Origin: Pengzhenrongella sicca
GTDB lineage: Bacteria; Actinomycetota; Actinomycetes; Actinomycetales; Cellulomonadaceae
Direction: 5' to 3'
Assembly: GCF_017569225.1 (NCBI RefSeq)
Contig: NZ_CP071868.1
Span: 2,170,001 to 2,234,000 of the forward strand
DNA length: 64,000 nucleotides
Position 1 is the first letter of the stretch, and each line of letters opens with the position of its first letter. The position numbers and the translations under genes are program-made. Positions 51,689 to 60,885 of the stretch are shown piece after piece. The notes under the pieces were generated by a model. That model had not been told where the DNA came from and made no database searches. It worked only from the letters and a program-made list of their open reading frames with translations.

Positions 51689-52987
51689 GCGCTGGCCCCG
51701 GCCCCGGCAACGGCCCGGGTGCGGTGGTGGCGGGCGCCCTGGCTCGCCGTCGGCGGCTCGATGTTCGCGATCGCCTGGGGCGGCAACGAGTTCACGCCGC
51801 TGCTGGTGATGTACCGCGACGTGAGCAACTTCTCCGCCGTCACGGTCGACCTGCTGCTCGGCGCGTACGTGATCGGCATCGTCCCCGCGCTGCTCGTCGG
51901 GGGACCGCTGTCGGACCGCTACGGGCGGCGGCCCCTGCTGCTGCCCGCGGCGCCGCTGAGCCTCGTCGGGTCGCTCGTGCTCGCGAGCTTCGCGCAGTCC
52001 GTGCTGGCGCTGTCGCTCGGGCGCGTGCTCTGCGGCACCGCGCTGGGCCTGGTGATGGCCGTCGGCACGACGTGGATCGCCGAGCTCTCCGTGGACGACC
52101 CGGACCCGGGGGCGGGCGCGCGCCGCGCGTCGCTCGCCCTGACGCTCGGCTTCCTGGTCGGCGCTGGGGTGGCCGGCGCGCTCGCGCAGTGGGGTCCGCT
52201 GCCCACCGCGACCGCCTACCTCGTGCACGTCGCGCTCACCGTCGGCACGGGCGCGTGGCTGCTGCGCGCCCCGGAGACGCGCCCTGCCAGCACGCCCCGC
52301 GCGCGGGGCTCGCTGCGCGGTGACCTGCGCGTTCCGTCGGTCGCGCACCGCCGGTTCCGGCGGGTCGTGGTCCCGCTCGCTCCGTGGGTGTTCGGCTGCG
52401 TGGGCAGCGCCTACGCGGTGCTGCCGGGCCTGATGCGCTCGCACGCGGGCGGCCTGCCGATCGCGTTCTCGGCCCTGCTGACCGTGCTCACGCTCGGGTG
52501 CGGCGTCGGCATCCAGGTGCTCGGGCGGGCCATCGACACCCACCGCAGCGCGCGGGCCTCGGTCATCGCGCTCGTCATCATCGTCGCCGGGATGGCCCTA
52601 GGAGCCCTCGCCGCACGCGAGCTGACCCTGACGCTCGCGTTCGCGGCGGCCGCGGTGCTCGGCATGGGCTACGGGCTCGCGCTCGTCGCGGGGCTCAACG
52701 AGGTCCAGCGCATCGCGGGACCCGACGACCGCGCCGGCCTCACCGCCGTGTACTACTCGTTCGCCTACCTCGGCTTCTTCATCCCCGCGGTCCTCGCGGT
52801 GCTCGCCCGCCGCTGGACCTACCCGGAGATGTTCGGCGCGGGCGTCGTCATCGCCCTGGGCTGCCTCGCCGTCGTGGCCTCCGGGTGGCGCGCACACCTG
52901 CCGGCGCAGGAGTCGCGCGAAACGCTCGTCGGGGCGGAGAATCGCTGCGCGACCTCGCGCTCCGTCCGAGAGGATCACCGCCCGTGA
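51635..52987 (+). CDS. Major facilitator superfamily transporter
   Basis: A 450-residue MFS protein with about twelve helices. Motif A is GGPLSDRYGRRPLLL between helices 2 and 3; helix 1 follows an Ala/Pro-rich start. It is GTGA-coupled to the GntR gene and to the next MFS gene. Family members of this type export drugs or sugars; the substrate is unknown. The start could be the first (51635) or second (51662) GTG of the duplication. Confidence 0.9.
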   Translation: MTRAVGLAPVTRAAGLAPALAPAPATARVRWWRAPWLAVGGSMFAIAWGGNEFTPLLVMYRDVSNFSAVTVDLLLGAYVIGIVPALLVGGPLSDRYGRRPLLLPAAPLSLVGSLVLASFAQSVLALSLGRVLCGTALGLVMAVGTTWIAELSVDDPDPGAGARRASLALTLGFLVGAGVAGALAQWGPLPTATAYLVHVALTVGTGAWLLRAPETRPASTPRARGSLRGDLRVPSVAHRRFRRVVVPLAPWVFGCVGSAYAVLPGLMRSHAGGLPIAFSALLTVLTLGCGVGIQVLGRAIDTHRSARASVIALVIIVAGMALGALAARELTLTLAFAAAAVLGMGYGLALVAGLNEVQRIAGPDDRAGLTAVYYSFAYLGFFIPAVLAVLARRWTYPEMFGAGVVIALGCLAVVASGWRAHLPAQESRETLVGAENRCATSRSVREDHRP

Positions 52988-54456
52988 CCGACAGCTCCGC
53001 CCCGCCGCCCACGGGCGGCGTCGTCTCACCGCGCTCCTGGCGCGTGCTCGGCGTGCTCCTGATCGGCATGTCGATGTCGCTGCTCGACGCGACCATCGTG
53101 AACGTCGCGCTGCCGACGATCCGGACAAGCATCGACGCCTCGGAGGCGACGCTGTCGTGGATCATCTCCGGGTACGCGCTCGCCTTCGGGCTCGCGCTCA
53201 TCCCTGCCGGCCGGCTCGGCGACCGGTACGGGCACAAGTGGGTCTTCATCGCGGGCCTGGCCCTGTTCACGGCGGCGAGCGTCGCGTGCGGGCTCGCCCA
53301 GGGCGGCACCCAGCTGATCGTCGCCCGGGTCGCGCAGGGGCTGGCCGGGGGCATCTACCTGCCGGCCGTGACCGCGTACATTCAGCTGCTCTTCACCGGG
53401 CGGACCCGCGGCAAGGCGTTCGCGATCATGGGCGCGGTCATCGGGGTTGCCACGGCGCTCGGGCCGCTGATCGGCGGCCTGCTCATCGAGGCGTTCGGCG
53501 ACGCCGACGGGTGGCGGCTGGTCTTCTTCGTCAACATCCCGTTCGGCATCGTCGCGCTCGTCGCGGCGGTCGTCCTGCTGCCCGCGGGCTCGGCCGGTGC
53601 CCAGGCGGCGAAGGGCGTCGATCTCGGGGGTCTGCTGCTGCTCTCGGGCGGCCTCGTCGCGCTGCTGGTGCCGCTCATCGAAGGCGAGGACCAGGGCTGG
53701 CCGCGGTGGACCTTCCTATCGCTGGCCGGCGGGGTCCTGCTGATCGTGGCCTTCGGCGCCTGGGAGGTCAGGGTGGCCCGGCGCGGGCGCAGCCCGCTCG
53801 TGCCGCCGCACCTGTTCTCGCACGCCGCCTTCACGGGCGGCACGATCCTCGCGCTCGTGTACTTCGCGGCGTTCGTCAGCATCTTCTTCACGATCTCGCT
53901 GCTCTGGCAGGCCGGGCTCGGCCACTCCGCGCTCGAGTCGGGGCTCGTGTCGGTGCCGTTCGCGCTGGGCAGCATCGTCGGTGCCTCGCAGAGCGGGCGC
54001 CTCGCCGCCTCGATCGGCCGCCGAGTGCTCGTCATCGGCGCCGGGATGGTCGCGGTCGGCCTCATCGCGCTGTGGCTGGTCCTGCGGCTGGTCGAGCCCG
54101 GCGACCTGACGAACTGGGACCTCCTGGTGCCGTTGCTCGTAGCGGGCGCCGGCAGCGGGCTGTTCATCGCCCCGAACGCCCAGTTCATCATCGCGACCGT
54201 GGATCGGCACGAGGCCGGCGCGGCCAGCGGCGTGATCGCCACGATGCAGCGGCTCGGCAGCGCGATCGGCATCGCGATCATCGGCAGTGTCTTCTTCGGC
54301 ACCCTCACGCTGCCGACGACGACGGCGCCCCCGACCGCGGCCGAGCTCGCGGTGGCCTTCACCCACAGCGCCGCCGTGGCCCTCGCGGTCAGCGCGTCCT
54401 TCGCGGTGGTCGCCTTCGCGCTCGTGTTCGCCCTGCCTCGGCGTGTGACGCGGTAG
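52984..54456 (+). CDS. DHA2-family MFS drug exporter (EmrB/QacA type, 14 helices)
   Basis: A 490-residue exporter: SMSLLDATIVNVALPTI (helix 1, with the conserved LDxTIVNVALP motif), PAGRLGDRYGHKWVF (motif A), QGLAGGIYLPAVTAYIQLLF (motif B), GPLIGGLLI (motif C) and a second half with HEAGAASGVIATMQRLGSAIG. It is the third gene of the GntR-MFS-MFS set, starting at GTG in a GTGA overlap. It presumably pumps out a toxic compound whose presence is sensed by the GntR protein. Confidence 0.93.
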   Translation: MTDSSAPPPTGGVVSPRSWRVLGVLLIGMSMSLLDATIVNVALPTIRTSIDASEATLSWIISGYALAFGLALIPAGRLGDRYGHKWVFIAGLALFTAASVACGLAQGGTQLIVARVAQGLAGGIYLPAVTAYIQLLFTGRTRGKAFAIMGAVIGVATALGPLIGGLLIEAFGDADGWRLVFFVNIPFGIVALVAAVVLLPAGSAGAQAAKGVDLGGLLLLSGGLVALLVPLIEGEDQGWPRWTFLSLAGGVLLIVAFGAWEVRVARRGRSPLVPPHLFSHAAFTGGTILALVYFAAFVSIFFTISLLWQAGLGHSALESGLVSVPFALGSIVGASQSGRLAASIGRRVLVIGAGMVAVGLIALWLVLRLVEPGDLTNWDLLVPLLVAGAGSGLFIAPNAQFIIATVDRHEAGAASGVIATMQRLGSAIGIAIIGSVFFGTLTLPTTTAPPTAAELAVAFTHSAAVALAVSASFAVVAFALVFALPRRVTR

Positions 54457-54468
54457 CTGCCGCCATAT

Positions 54469-54482
54469 CCGTGCCGACACGG
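54469..54482. terminator. Possible bidirectional terminator hairpin
   Basis: CCGTG (54469-54473) and CACGG (54478-54482) pair round a 4-nt loop in the 31-bp gap between the convergent MFS and GH16 genes. It is short and without a T-run, so the call rests on position. Confidence 0.35.
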
Positions 54483-54487
54483 TGCCC

Positions 54488-55294
54488 CTAGCGCGGTCGG
54501 TAACCGTGGACGTAGTCGACGACGAACTCCTTCGGGTAGCGGCCCTCGTGCCCCGGGCCGGTCAGGTCGTACACGTTGAGCATGAGCTGCATCGGGTACT
54601 GCGGGGCCTGCCCGATCACCCGCACGAGCTCGCGGTCGAGGTAGAAGGCCACCTCGTCGGGCGTCCAGCGCACGGCGTACCGATGAAGCTCGCGCGCGTC
54701 GATCGGCTGCGCCAGCACCGAGAAGTCGTCGACGAGCGTCGGGTCCGCAAACGGGTGGATGCCCATCCCGACGGCGGCGACTCCCGGCCCGACGTCCGCG
54801 CCGAAGACCTCGACGACGCAGATCTCCGCCGACCGCTCGGGTGCGTCCTCGACGCCGATCATCCACAGCGCGACGAGCGCGTCGGGGTCGTCGGTCGCCG
54901 CCGCCCGGACCTCGACGACGCCGAACCGCGGCGTGTACAGGCGCGACGCCGCCTGTGGCTCGCGGACCACGAGGCCGGGCCGGAAGCGGTGCTGTCCGTT
55001 GGGTGAGCCGAGCGGCCCGGACCACAGCCCGGTCTGCAGGGACGACACCCGCACCTCGCCGTCGAACTCCGGGGACCACGGTGCCTGGTCGGCGTCGACC
55101 CGGAGCGTCAGGCACCCGGCCCGGATGTCGTAGCGCGCTTCGGTCGCGGCCCGGCTGCTCCATTGCGGCAGGTAGTACGGGAGCCAGTGGTCCCGGTTCA
55201 GCTCAGTGCCCCCGAAGTTCTCGTCGAACTCGAGCTCGTACCTCTCGAGGTCCAGCCGCGACGGAGCACCGGGCGCGCCGACGGGCCTCATCAC
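54488..55294 (-). CDS. GH16-family glycosidase-like protein with altered active-site motif
   Basis: A 268-residue beta-jelly-roll protein without signal peptide. GH16 features are YELEFDENFGGTELNRDHW, FGVVEVRAAA, and RYAVRWTPDEVAFYLDRELVRVI. The catalytic strand reads EICVVE (Glu157 … Glu162), keeping both catalytic Glu positions of the ExDxxE motif but with Cys159 for the Asp. It is ATGA-coupled downstream of the antiporter gene. A beta-glucan or related substrate is plausible, but activity is uncertain. Confidence 0.8.
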   Translation of the reverse strand: MMRPVGAPGAPSRLDLERYELEFDENFGGTELNRDHWLPYYLPQWSSRAATEARYDIRAGCLTLRVDADQAPWSPEFDGEVRVSSLQTGLWSGPLGSPNGQHRFRPGLVVREPQAASRLYTPRFGVVEVRAAATDDPDALVALWMIGVEDAPERSAEICVVEVFGADVGPGVAAVGMGIHPFADPTLVDDFSVLAQPIDARELHRYAVRWTPDEVAFYLDRELVRVIGQAPQYPMQLMLNVYDLTGPGHEGRYPKEFVVDYVHGYRPR

Positions 55295-57102
55295 TGGCTC
55301 CGCAGCTCGGTGCTGATCTGGTCGGCGTCGAGCACGGCGAGCGCCTGGTTGAGGGCCGCCGAGCTGTAGATGCCGAGCTGCCGGGCGTGCAGGAGGTGGG
55401 CGCGCTGCGCGCCGATGACGGCTAGGCGGAGCTCGCGGTACTGGGCCGAGCGGAGCCCCGCGCCGCCCGCGCCGTCGCCCACGCCCGTGGCGTCGTCGTC
55501 GCCCGCGCCGTCCTCCGCATGGCGGTGCTCCAGCGCGAGCCGGATGCGCGCGAGCATCTGCTCGTCGTACGGCCGGCCGTCGGGTCGGCGCAGGTCGGGC
55601 AGGTCGATCGTGGCACTGGCGAGCGCATCGAGCTCGCCGAGCAGCTCGGCACGTTCACCGGCCCCGTCGGCGCTGGCCCGGACCAGACCGAGGCGGCGCA
55701 CCAGCCAGGGCAGGGTGCTGCCTTGCACCAGCAGCGTGCTGGCCGCGACGACGAACGCGATGAGCACCAGGAGCGATCGCTGGGGCGTGTCGTGCGGCAG
55801 CGACTGGGCCGCGGCGAGCGTAACGACCCCGCGCATCCCGGCCCACACGAGCACGACGCCCTCCCGCCAGCCGAGCGGCTCGGCGCTGAGGTAGTCGATG
55901 TCGGCGATCTGCTGGGTGATCCGGGTCCGGAAGCTGGCCGCGTCGGTCGCGCGGCCCGGACGGGTGCCGGCCTTGGCCGGCGCGATGTCGCGGGTGGGTT
56001 GTTCGCCGCGCCGCCCGCGCCCCGTGCGCGCGATCGCGACCCGGGTCAGCCCACTCGCGTCGATCCGCGCGTCCAGGTTCGTGAGGTGTCCCTTGACCGC
56101 CGGACCGCGCCGAGCCCGGGCCCGCAGCTGCCACAGCAGCGGCACGACGTACAGGGCGCGCAAGGCGACGACGACGACCGCGCCGAGGAGCCCGACGCCG
56201 AGGGCGAGGGCGAGGCTGCCGCCCGCCGCGCCGACGTCGTCGACGAGCCCGAAGAGCTCGAGCCCCATCACGAGGAAGACCCCACCCTCGAGCAGCAGCT
56301 CGAGGGTCCGCCAGTTGGCCGTCTCGGCCATGCGGTCCTGCGGGCGCAGGTACTTGGCGCTGCCGTACCCGGTGACGAGCCCAGCGGCGACGGTCGAGAC
56401 GAGCCCGGACGCGCCCAGGCGCTCGGCGGGCAGGTAGGCGATGAACGGGACGATGAACGAGATCGCGGTCGTCAGGTGCGCGTCGGGCAGCTTCGAGCGC
56501 ACGGCGAGGCTGACCCGGCCGACCACCAACCCGATGCCGACGGCGACCGCGATCGAGTACAGGAAGTTGCCCGCGACGTGCCACAGCGAGACCGACGCGG
56601 CGGTGGCCGCGATCGCCGAGCGCAGGAGCACGAGGGCGGAGGCGTCGTTGAGCAGGCTCTCGCCCTCGAGCACCGTCACGACGCGGGGGCCGACGCCGAG
56701 GCGGCGCACGATCGCGGTGGCGACGGCGTCCGTGGGGCTGACGATCGCGCCGAGGGCGATCCCCGTCGCGAGCCCGACGTCGGGGATCACCGCCGAGAAC
56801 ACGACGCCCAGGGCGACGGACGTCACGACGACGAGCGTCACCGACAGGCCGCTGATCGCGGTGAGGTCGCGCCGGAAGTCCATCGCGGGCATCCCGACCG
56901 AGGTCGAGTACAGCAGCGGCGGCAGCACGCCGGCGAGGATCCACTCGGGCTCGAGGTGGATGGCAGGCACGGCCGGGATCAGGCTGAGGCCGACGCCGAG
57001 GAGCATGAGCAGCAGCGCGGCGGAGACGCCGACCTTCGGCGCGAGCGCGTTCACCGCGACGATCAGGACCGCGGCCACGACCCCGAGCAGGAGGTACTCC
57101 AT
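55291..57102 (-). CDS. CPA1-family Na+/H+ antiporter
   Basis: A 603-residue antiporter with about twelve helices (residues 1-470): ILAGVLPPLLYSTSVGMPAMDF, GAIVSPTDAVATAIVRRLG, VLEGESLLNDASALVLLRSA and VLVWAGMRGVVTLAAAQSLP, with the ND pair of CPA1 exchangers. A cytoplasmic tail of about 120 residues follows, with an Asp/Gly-rich stretch. It controls pH and sodium. The small GH16 gene overlaps its end by 4 bp. Confidence 0.93.
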   Translation of the reverse strand: MEYLLLGVVAAVLIVAVNALAPKVGVSAALLLMLLGVGLSLIPAVPAIHLEPEWILAGVLPPLLYSTSVGMPAMDFRRDLTAISGLSVTLVVVTSVALGVVFSAVIPDVGLATGIALGAIVSPTDAVATAIVRRLGVGPRVVTVLEGESLLNDASALVLLRSAIAATAASVSLWHVAGNFLYSIAVAVGIGLVVGRVSLAVRSKLPDAHLTTAISFIVPFIAYLPAERLGASGLVSTVAAGLVTGYGSAKYLRPQDRMAETANWRTLELLLEGGVFLVMGLELFGLVDDVGAAGGSLALALGVGLLGAVVVVALRALYVVPLLWQLRARARRGPAVKGHLTNLDARIDASGLTRVAIARTGRGRRGEQPTRDIAPAKAGTRPGRATDAASFRTRITQQIADIDYLSAEPLGWREGVVLVWAGMRGVVTLAAAQSLPHDTPQRSLLVLIAFVVAASTLLVQGSTLPWLVRRLGLVRASADGAGERAELLGELDALASATIDLPDLRRPDGRPYDEQMLARIRLALEHRHAEDGAGDDDATGVGDGAGGAGLRSAQYRELRLAVIGAQRAHLLHARQLGIYSSAALNQALAVLDADQISTELRSQ

Positions 57103-57170
57103 CAGCGGAACTCCCTGTCGGTCATGCGCACGAGGCTAGCGGCGTGCGCAGATGCGGCACACTTGCGCCG

Positions 57171-57824
57171 GTGAGCGACCTGGCCCCGCACGAGCGCCGA
57201 TGGCCGGCAACGGTGACCGTCGCCGGAGTGCTGGGCCTGCAGCTCGCGCTGCCCGGCGCGGTGACGGCCGGGCCGGTCTGGCTGCTGCCGGTCCTCGAGG
57301 TCGCGCTGCTCGCACCGGTCGCGATGGTCAACCCGGTCCGGCTGTCCCGGGACACCCGCTGGCTGCGGTGGACCGCGCTCACCCTCACCGGACTGCTCGC
57401 GGTGGCGAACGCGTGGCACCTCGCGCTGCTGGTCGACGTCGTCGTGTCGGGCACGTCGATCGCGCCGCGGGCGCTGGTACAGGCCGCGCTGCTGATCTGG
57501 ATCACGAACGTCGCCGCCGTCGCGCTCGCGCTGTGGGAGACGGATCGCGGCGGGCCGTTCGCGCGTGACCCGCGGCACGACCGCCGCCCGGGCCGGCCGG
57601 ACCTGCTCTTCGTGCAGATGGGCGGGGTGCCGGGGTGGGACTCGGACAGCTGGCGGCCCAGCTTCGCGGACTACCTGTTCGTGGGCTTCACGACCGCGAC
57701 GGCGTTCAGCCCGACCGACACGATGCCGCTGTCCGCGCGGGCAAAGGCCATGATGGCCGGCGCCGCGAGCGTCTCGCTCGTGACCCTCGCGATCGTCGCG
57801 GCGCGAGCGGTCAACGTGCTCTGA
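57171..57824 (+). CDS. Small integral membrane protein (DUF1345-like)
   Basis: About 217 residues with five or six helices. The end FADYLFVGFTTATAFSPTDTMPLSARAKAMMAGAASVSLVTLAIVAARAVNVL resembles an ion-channel pore region and is typical of DUF1345-like proteins. GTG 57171 is preferred since a longer start lies before any hydrophobic segment. It diverges from the antiporter gene. Function is unknown. Confidence 0.75.
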   Translation: MSDLAPHERRWPATVTVAGVLGLQLALPGAVTAGPVWLLPVLEVALLAPVAMVNPVRLSRDTRWLRWTALTLTGLLAVANAWHLALLVDVVVSGTSIAPRALVQAALLIWITNVAAVALALWETDRGGPFARDPRHDRRPGRPDLLFVQMGGVPGWDSDSWRPSFADYLFVGFTTATAFSPTDTMPLSARAKAMMAGAASVSLVTLAIVAARAVNVL

Positions 57825-57885
57825 CGGCGACGTACTCTCGGACTCGGGAGGCGCGATGGGCGCGGCACGGCGAGGCGGGCAGGCG

Positions 57886-58571
57886 ATGATCGCCTACGGG
57901 CTGACGGCCCTCGGGTCCTCGCGCTCACGAGCCTGGCGGTCGCCCGACTAGGCCTGACCGACGGCGACGACGCGGCCGTCGGACTGGCGTTCTTCCGCGC
58001 GCACGGCGACGTGTACGTCGCGGCCGGGCTCGGCATCGTCGCGATGGCGGTCGCCCTCACGGTCGCGGTGATCGGCCTCGACGAGGCGCTCGCGGAGCGC
58101 GCGAGCCGCGTCGCCCGGAGGTCCGTCGCCGCCTGCGGGTTCTTCGCTGCCGCCTGCCTCGCGGCCGCGGGCGCCGTCCAGGTCGGCGCACCCGGTCCGG
58201 TGCTGCGGATCGCGGAGATCGACGCCGCCGACGGCCGGGCGGCCTACCTCGTCGTGCACCTGGTGGGCGTCCAGGGCGCCTACGCCGCCGGGCTGCTCGC
58301 CGTGAGCGGGTGGGTCGTCGGGATCTGCGTGCTCGCGGGCCGGTCGCGACTCCTGCCCGCGCCGCTCGTCTGGCTCGGGGTGATCCCCGCCGTGCGGGTG
58401 CTCATCGGCCTGTTCGGGCCGTTGCTCGACGGCGCCCCGGACGCGCTGTTCGTGCTGTACCTCGCCGGCGCCGTCGGGGTGAACCTGTGGGTGCTGATCG
58501 CGGGCGCGGTGCTGGCGCGGGCCGCGCACGGCCGGACCGTCCGGCCGGGGAGCCTCGGGCCCGGCGGTTAG
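57886..58571 (+). pseudogene. DUF4386-like membrane protein gene with 5' frameshift
   Basis: From GTG 58011 a 186-residue membrane protein is open (VAAGLGIVAMAVALTVAVIGLDEAL … VGVQGAYAAGLLAVSGWVVGICVLAGRSRLLPAPLVWLGVIPAVRVLIGLFGPLL), of the DUF4386 type. The same frame continues upstream as good coding sequence (VLALTSLAVARLGLTDGDDAAVGLAFFRAHGD) without a start. ATG 57886 in another frame begins a fitting N-terminus (MIAYGLTALG) and is cut by a stop. A one-base change near 57905-57912 would restore one gene. The 3' end overlaps the convergent EamA gene by 4 bp. Confidence 0.6.
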
Positions 58572-59467
58572 GACCCGGCGCGCGTCGTCGGCGCGATCGC
58601 GGCGTCGGGTCGCGCGCCGCTGCGCTCGGCACCGATCCCGGCGGCGACCACGAAGGCGATGCCGAGCACCGGCACGAGGCCCGGCTGCTGCTGGAGGAAG
58701 ACCAGACCGATCAGCAGCGCGATGGCGGGCTCGAGGCTCATGAGCGTGCCGAACGCGGCCGTGGTCAGCCGGCGCAGCGCGAGCAGCTCGAACGTGAACG
58801 GCACGGTGGGCAGGAGGATCGCGAGGCCAAGGCCCGCGGCCACGAGGGGCCAGGTCAGCGAGCCGACCGTGCTCGGGGCCGCGACGACCGTCGCGACGAG
58901 CGCCGCCACCGGCATCGAGATCGCCAGGCCCCGCAGCCCCGACACCTCGTCCCCGACCCGCTGGGTCAGCACGATGTACGCGGCCCAGCACACCGCCGCG
59001 CCGAGCGCGAAGCCGACGCCGACGGCGTCGACCTTGCCGAGCCACGGCTCGGTCATCAGCAGCACCCCGAGCCCGGCGAGCACCGGCCAGACCAGCTTGC
59101 GCAGGCCGGGGCTGTGCGCGACCGCGACCCCGAGCGGCCCGAGGAACTCGAGCGCGCTCGCCGTCCCGAGCGGCAACCTGGACACGGCCGCCATGAACAG
59201 CAGGGTGACCCCGGCGGTCACGACGCCGAGCAGGACGCTCGCGCGCAGGCCGCGGCGGGACATCGTCCACGGCCGCGGACGCACGAGCAGCAGGAAGATG
59301 ACGCCCGCCCAACCGAGCCGCAGCCACGCGACGCCCGCCGGCCCGAGGTCGTCGACCAGGCCGATGGACGCGGCGAGACCGAGCTGGACGCAGAGCATCG
59401 AGCCGACCGCGAGGCCGGTGCCGACGCGGGCGGATGCCCGGGCGGGCGGGCTCGTGGGCGAGGGCAT
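58568..59467 (-). CDS. EamA/DMT-family exporter (RhtA-like)
   Basis: A 299-residue protein with ten helices in two EamA halves: [23 protein letters not shown] and [19 protein letters not shown] in the first, and [31 protein letters not shown] in the second, matching RhtA threonine/homoserine exporters. ATG 59467 is taken; GTG 59482 is also in frame and no ribosome site decides. The role is export of amino acids or other small metabolites. Confidence 0.88.
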   Translation of the reverse strand: MPSPTSPPARASARVGTGLAVGSMLCVQLGLAASIGLVDDLGPAGVAWLRLGWAGVIFLLLVRPRPWTMSRRGLRASVLLGVVTAGVTLLFMAAVSRLPLGTASALEFLGPLGVAVAHSPGLRKLVWPVLAGLGVLLMTEPWLGKVDAVGVGFALGAAVCWAAYIVLTQRVGDEVSGLRGLAISMPVAALVATVVAAPSTVGSLTWPLVAAGLGLAILLPTVPFTFELLALRRLTTAAFGTLMSLEPAIALLIGLVFLQQQPGLVPVLGIAFVVAAGIGAERSGARPDAAIAPTTRAGS

Positions 59468-59501
59468 CGCTTGAGTAAACACGAACGCGGCGACGGGCGA
59501 C

Positions 59502-60410
59502 CTACTCGGGCTGATCGGCCCCCGTGTCGCTGGCCAAACCGGCGATCCGGCGCACCGCGTCGGCCGTCAGGTCGGTCGAGACCAGCGCGGCCGAGGCCAC
59601 CGCCAGGGCGCCGGCCGCCGCGCCGAGCCGCAGGCAGTGCGCGAGCGGGCGTCGCTCCAGGTGGCCGAGCAGCATGCCGGCGACGAACGCGTCCCCGGCG
59701 CCGTTCGTGTCGACCACCCAGGTGGCGGTCGTGGCCGGCACCTCGAGCCAGCCCTCGGTCCGGCCGAGGGCGAGCGCCCCGCGCGCGCCGCGCGTGCACA
59801 CCGCCCACCGCGCGCCGGCCGCGACGGCGTCGGTCAGGAATGCGCGCGGGTCCGCGAGGCGGTCGGCGCTCACGACGACGACGTCGGCGGCCGCCAGGAA
59901 GTCCCGATGGAACGCCGCGTGCCCGTCGTAGTCGTGCAGGTCGCACCACACCGGAACCCCGGCCGTCCGGGCGAGGTCCAGGTACCGGCGGGACGCGTCG
60001 CTGAGGTCGACAACGGCGACCTCGCAGCGGGCGAGGTCCGCCGCGGCGGACGCGGGCACCTCGTCCGGGGCCCTCGGGACGTCCAGGTAGATCGACACGC
60101 GCTCGCCGCCGGCGGCCATCAGGTTGAGGTGCCGCTCGGTCGGCCCCGGCACGACCGTCGCCTCGAGGCGCAGGCGTGGCTCGGCGAGCTCGGCGCGCAC
60201 GCGCGTGCCGGCGTCGTCGTCGCCGAGCACCGTGTGCAGCGCGACGTCGACGCCCAGCCGCGCCAGTGCGAGCGCCTTGCCGGCCGACGTCCCCCCGAGC
60301 GTGTCCCGGTGGTCGGACGCGAACAGCGTCTGCGAGCGGGGCTCGGGCAGGGCGGCGACCGTGACGATCGCGTTCCAGGACACCGGGCCGGCGACGAGAA
60401 CTGAGGGCAT
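59502..60410 (-). CDS. PfkB-family carbohydrate kinase
   Basis: A 302-residue ribokinase-like protein with [30 protein letters not shown] and the anion-hole/catalytic motif [18 protein letters not shown]. It phosphorylates a sugar or nucleoside; the exact substrate cannot be read from sequence. TAGCGT 8 bp upstream of ATG suggests a leaderless promoter. The 19-residue tail ends SDTGADQPE. Confidence 0.9.
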   Translation of the reverse strand: MPSVLVAGPVSWNAIVTVAALPEPRSQTLFASDHRDTLGGTSAGKALALARLGVDVALHTVLGDDDAGTRVRAELAEPRLRLEATVVPGPTERHLNLMAAGGERVSIYLDVPRAPDEVPASAAADLARCEVAVVDLSDASRRYLDLARTAGVPVWCDLHDYDGHAAFHRDFLAAADVVVVSADRLADPRAFLTDAVAAGARWAVCTRGARGALALGRTEGWLEVPATTATWVVDTNGAGDAFVAGMLLGHLERRPLAHCLRLGAAAGALAVASAALVSTDLTADAVRRIAGLASDTGADQPE

Positions 60411-60517
60411 GAGACGCGACGCTAGCGCTGCACCGGGCGCTGGCCTACGCGGGTGTGGTCGGCCACGATGGGCTCGGGCGGCAGCCCGGACCCGTTCGCG
60501 AGAGATGGAGCGACTTG

Positions 60518-60865
60518 ATGGACACCCCAGGTATCGATCCCCACGTCGCGCCGAGCGGGCCCGGGTGCGCGGCCTGCGAGGAGCTCGGCGGTTGGTGGTT
60601 CCACCTGCGCCGATGCGCGCAGTGCGGGCTGGTCGGGTGCTGCGACTCGTCGCCGGCCCAGCACGCCAGCCGGCACGCCCGGGAGCAGGGTCATCCGTGG
60701 ATCCGCTCGTACGAGCCCGGCGAGACGTGGTTCTACAGCTACCCCGACGACGCGATGTCCGAGGGGCCTGAGCTCGCCGCGCCGCTGCACCACCCGGTTG
60801 GTCAGGCGTCGCCGGGACCGCTGGGGCGCGTGCCCGACGACTGGCGCCAGCGCCTGAACCGGTGA
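60518..60865 (+). CDS. UBP-type zinc finger protein
   Basis: A 115-residue protein with a ZnF-UBP domain (residues 17-75): CAACEELGGWWFHLRRCAQCGLVGCCDSSPAQHASRHAREQGHPW, with the C/H ligand order of the family and FYSYPDD. In eukaryotes this domain binds the ubiquitin C-terminus; in actinobacteria the role is unknown. A GAGATGGAG stretch precedes the ATG. Confidence 0.88.
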   Translation: MDTPGIDPHVAPSGPGCAACEELGGWWFHLRRCAQCGLVGCCDSSPAQHASRHAREQGHPWIRSYEPGETWFYSYPDDAMSEGPELAAPLHHPVGQASPGPLGRVPDDWRQRLNR

Positions 60866-60885
60866 CCGCGGCGGGCGACGGCTCG

